DNA of 64,000 nucleotides from Sphingomicrobium sp. (GTDB lineage: Bacteria > Pseudomonadota > Alphaproteobacteria > Sphingomonadales > Sphingomonadaceae): contig DATCMI010000001.1 of NCBI GenBank assembly GCA_036563485.1, forward strand, positions 1,046,001 to 1,110,000, given 5' to 3'. The position numbers were made by a program, and so were the translations under genes. Below are positions 62,674 through 64,000 of this stretch, one piece after another. Position 1 is the stretch's first letter, and each line of letters starts with the position of its first letter. The notes beneath the pieces were generated by a model. The model worked only from the letters and a program-made list of their open reading frames with translations, was not told the DNA's origin and did no database searches.

Positions 62674-64000
62674 GTGCGCCTGCTCCTGTTCCTTGCAGCG
62701 CTCGGCATCAGCGCTGCTGCGCATGCGCAGCCCGTCGTCAGCTCGGCGGCGCCTGATCGGGTGGCGGTGACCATCTACCGCAATCCGGAGCGCGGCGAGC
62801 CGCTCAACCTGCGCTGGCTCGGCGGCTACGCGCTGGTCAGTGAGACGCGGCGAATCTCCCTACCTGCCGGGGAAACGGAGGTGCGCTTCGAGGGCGTGAC
62901 ATCGGGGATCGTCCCGCAAAGCGCGATCGTCACCGGGCTGGGCGAGGCGGCGCTTGAGAAGAATCGCGATGCGCGGCTGCTATCGCCCGGCTCGTTGCTC
63001 GACGCATCGCTCGGCGAGCGGCTCCGGCTTCGCCGCACGTCGCGGGCGACGGGCAAGGTGCGTGAGCAGGATGCGATCGTCCGCGCGACCGGCGACGGAG
63101 TCGTCATCGAAACGGCTGACGGTGTGGAAGCACTGCGCTGCACAGGCCTGCCCGAAACGCTGATTGCGGGCCGCGTCCCCGTGGGCCTCTCGGCGAAGCC
63201 GACGCTGTCAGTACGGATCCGCAGCCCGCGCGCGGTCGAACGGACCGTCACGCTCTCTTACATCACCAACAATTTCGACTGGCAGGCGGATTATGTCGCC
63301 GACCTCTCGGACGATGGCGAACTGATGTCCCTGTTCGGCTGGATGACCTTGGCCAACGGCGACGAGACCGGCCTTGCCGGAGCCCAGACGCAGGCGGTCG
63401 CTGGCAATCTGAACCGCCAGCGCGTGTGGGTCGATCCCGGCGAGGCGAAGCCGATCCGGATCAGCTGCTGGCCGCAAGGGACGACCAGCGACATCCCTGT
63501 AGAGCAGCTGAGGGCAATCGACGTGCAGGACATCGTCGTCACCGGGATGAGGGCGCCGCCGCCGCCCCCGCCTCCGGCACCGATGGCTGCACCCGAACGT
63601 GACGGGTACATGGCACAGGAGGAGCGGCTCGGCGACGTCCGGCTCTACCGTGTCCCGATCACCGTTACCGTCGCCGGCAAATCGCAGAAGCAGATCGCGC
63701 TGCTCCGCCAGCCGAGCGTGAAAATCTCGAGCGTGCTTCGGCTTCGCCCCGGCCATGCCAATTTCGACCAGCCGCTCGAGCGTGTGCTGATTACGCGCAA
63801 CCGTGCTGCCGAGGGTCTCGGCTTGGCCTTGCCGGCGGGCAAGGTGGCGTTGTTCGGCCGGCGGGAGGGCCGACGCATCCTGTTGGGCGAAGGCCGCATC
63901 GACGATCACGCCATCGGCGAAAAGGTCGAAATTCCCGTCGCGACGGCGACTGGCGTTCGCGCCCGCCACCGCATCGAGGAGCGGAGCACCGGCGTCGCCG
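62674..64000 (+). CDS. DUF4139 family exported protein, copy 2 (partial, runs off the window)
   Basis: A frame open from GTG 62674 to the window end, about 442 codons, without a stop. A signal peptide (VRLLLFLAALGISAAAHAQ) is followed by the DUF4139 pattern: VAVTIYRNPERGEPLNLRWL, SYITNNFDWQADYVADLSDDG, and LGDVRLYRVPITVTVAGKSQKQIALL. A proline run (RAPPPPPPPAP) lies at the same place as in copy 1, preceded by DIVVTGM. It starts 1 bp after the stop of copy 1, so both are one transcript. The C-terminus is missing. Confidence 0.85.
   Translation, partial: MRLLLFLAALGISAAAHAQPVVSSAAPDRVAVTIYRNPERGEPLNLRWLGGYALVSETRRISLPAGETEVRFEGVTSGIVPQSAIVTGLGEAALEKNRDARLLSPGSLLDASLGERLRLRRTSRATGKVREQDAIVRATGDGVVIETADGVEALRCTGLPETLIAGRVPVGLSAKPTLSVRIRSPRAVERTVTLSYITNNFDWQADYVADLSDDGELMSLFGWMTLANGDETGLAGAQTQAVAGNLNRQRVWVDPGEAKPIRISCWPQGTTSDIPVEQLRAIDVQDIVVTGMRAPPPPPPPAPMAAPERDGYMAQEERLGDVRLYRVPITVTVAGKSQKQIALLRQPSVKISSVLRLRPGHANFDQPLERVLITRNRAAEGLGLALPAGKVALFGRREGRRILLGEGRIDDHAIGEKVEIPVATATGVRARHRIEERSTGVA

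Overview
The window is GC-rich chromosomal DNA of an alphaproteobacterium, most probably of the order Sphingomonadales (Sphingomonas-like). This rests on the mix of families: COQ9-type and CBP3-type proteins, DUF3572 beside divK, DUF4167 behind prfA-prmC, the RibBX form of RibB, a glycine-rich double cold-shock protein, and a TonB-dependent receptor with an IVVTGARPRG-type N-terminus. Genes are tightly packed with many ATGA or TGATG overlaps. I see no integrase, transposase, phage gene or CRISPR array. This is mostly core chromosome, with a few lineage-specific modules.

Layout. 1-7 kb: a ubiquinone-type hydroxylase, a thioredoxin/LON pair, tRNA-Gly, rpmI-rplT with a clear terminator, an SDR, a SRAP protein, a transglycosylase and prs. 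7-14 kb: nadE-gltX, then a riboflavin operon (small membrane protein, ribD, ribE, ribBX, ribH). Its RibBX carries an N-terminal helix-turn-helix and lies behind two palindromes. 14-24 kb: an old yellow enzyme, a DMT transporter, COQ9, feoAB under a Fur box, ssb, DUF177, a CBP3 chaperone, bamE, and a tryptophan dioxygenase / kynureninase-like / MFS set. 24-26.5 kb: a secreted repeat protein and a fasciclin lipoprotein. 26.5-33.3 kb: dnaN, recF, a DEAD-box helicase and gyrB, with unusual DNA structures in front of dnaN and gyrB. 33-42 kb: an EEP nuclease, rpoN-lptB-lptA-lptC-rnd, the cold-shock protein, an ATP-dependent DNA ligase and rpmG. 42-50.9 kb: divK, DUF3572, an SDR, RidA, a GNAT protein, an isoaspartyl peptidase, a four-gene SPFH/ribbon-helix-helix/small membrane protein/hydrolase cassette, ispG, a DMT transporter and an SMR exporter. 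50.9-64 kb: an amidase, a TonB receptor, an M61 peptidase, hisS-prfA-prmC, DUF4167 and two tandem DUF4139 proteins, the last one running off the window.

Functional themes. Information processing is represented by the clamp, gyrase, recF, ssb, three ribosomal proteins, release factor 1 with its methylase, and two aminoacyl-tRNA synthetases. Cofactor supply covers riboflavin, NAD, PRPP, isoprenoid and quinone. Envelope biogenesis covers LptABC, BamE, the transglycosylase and the TonB receptor.

The best leads for something new are four. First, a 50-bp perfect alternating pyrimidine-purine tract framed by an 11-bp inverted repeat just upstream of gyrB. Second, a 22-bp hairpin just before dnaN that shares the TCACGCGTG core with that tract. 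Third, the SPFH cassette, whose small ribbon-helix-helix protein ends in an AT-hook-like tail and which has an AT-rich palindrome upstream. Fourth, the HTH-fused RibBX with palindromic candidate operators.
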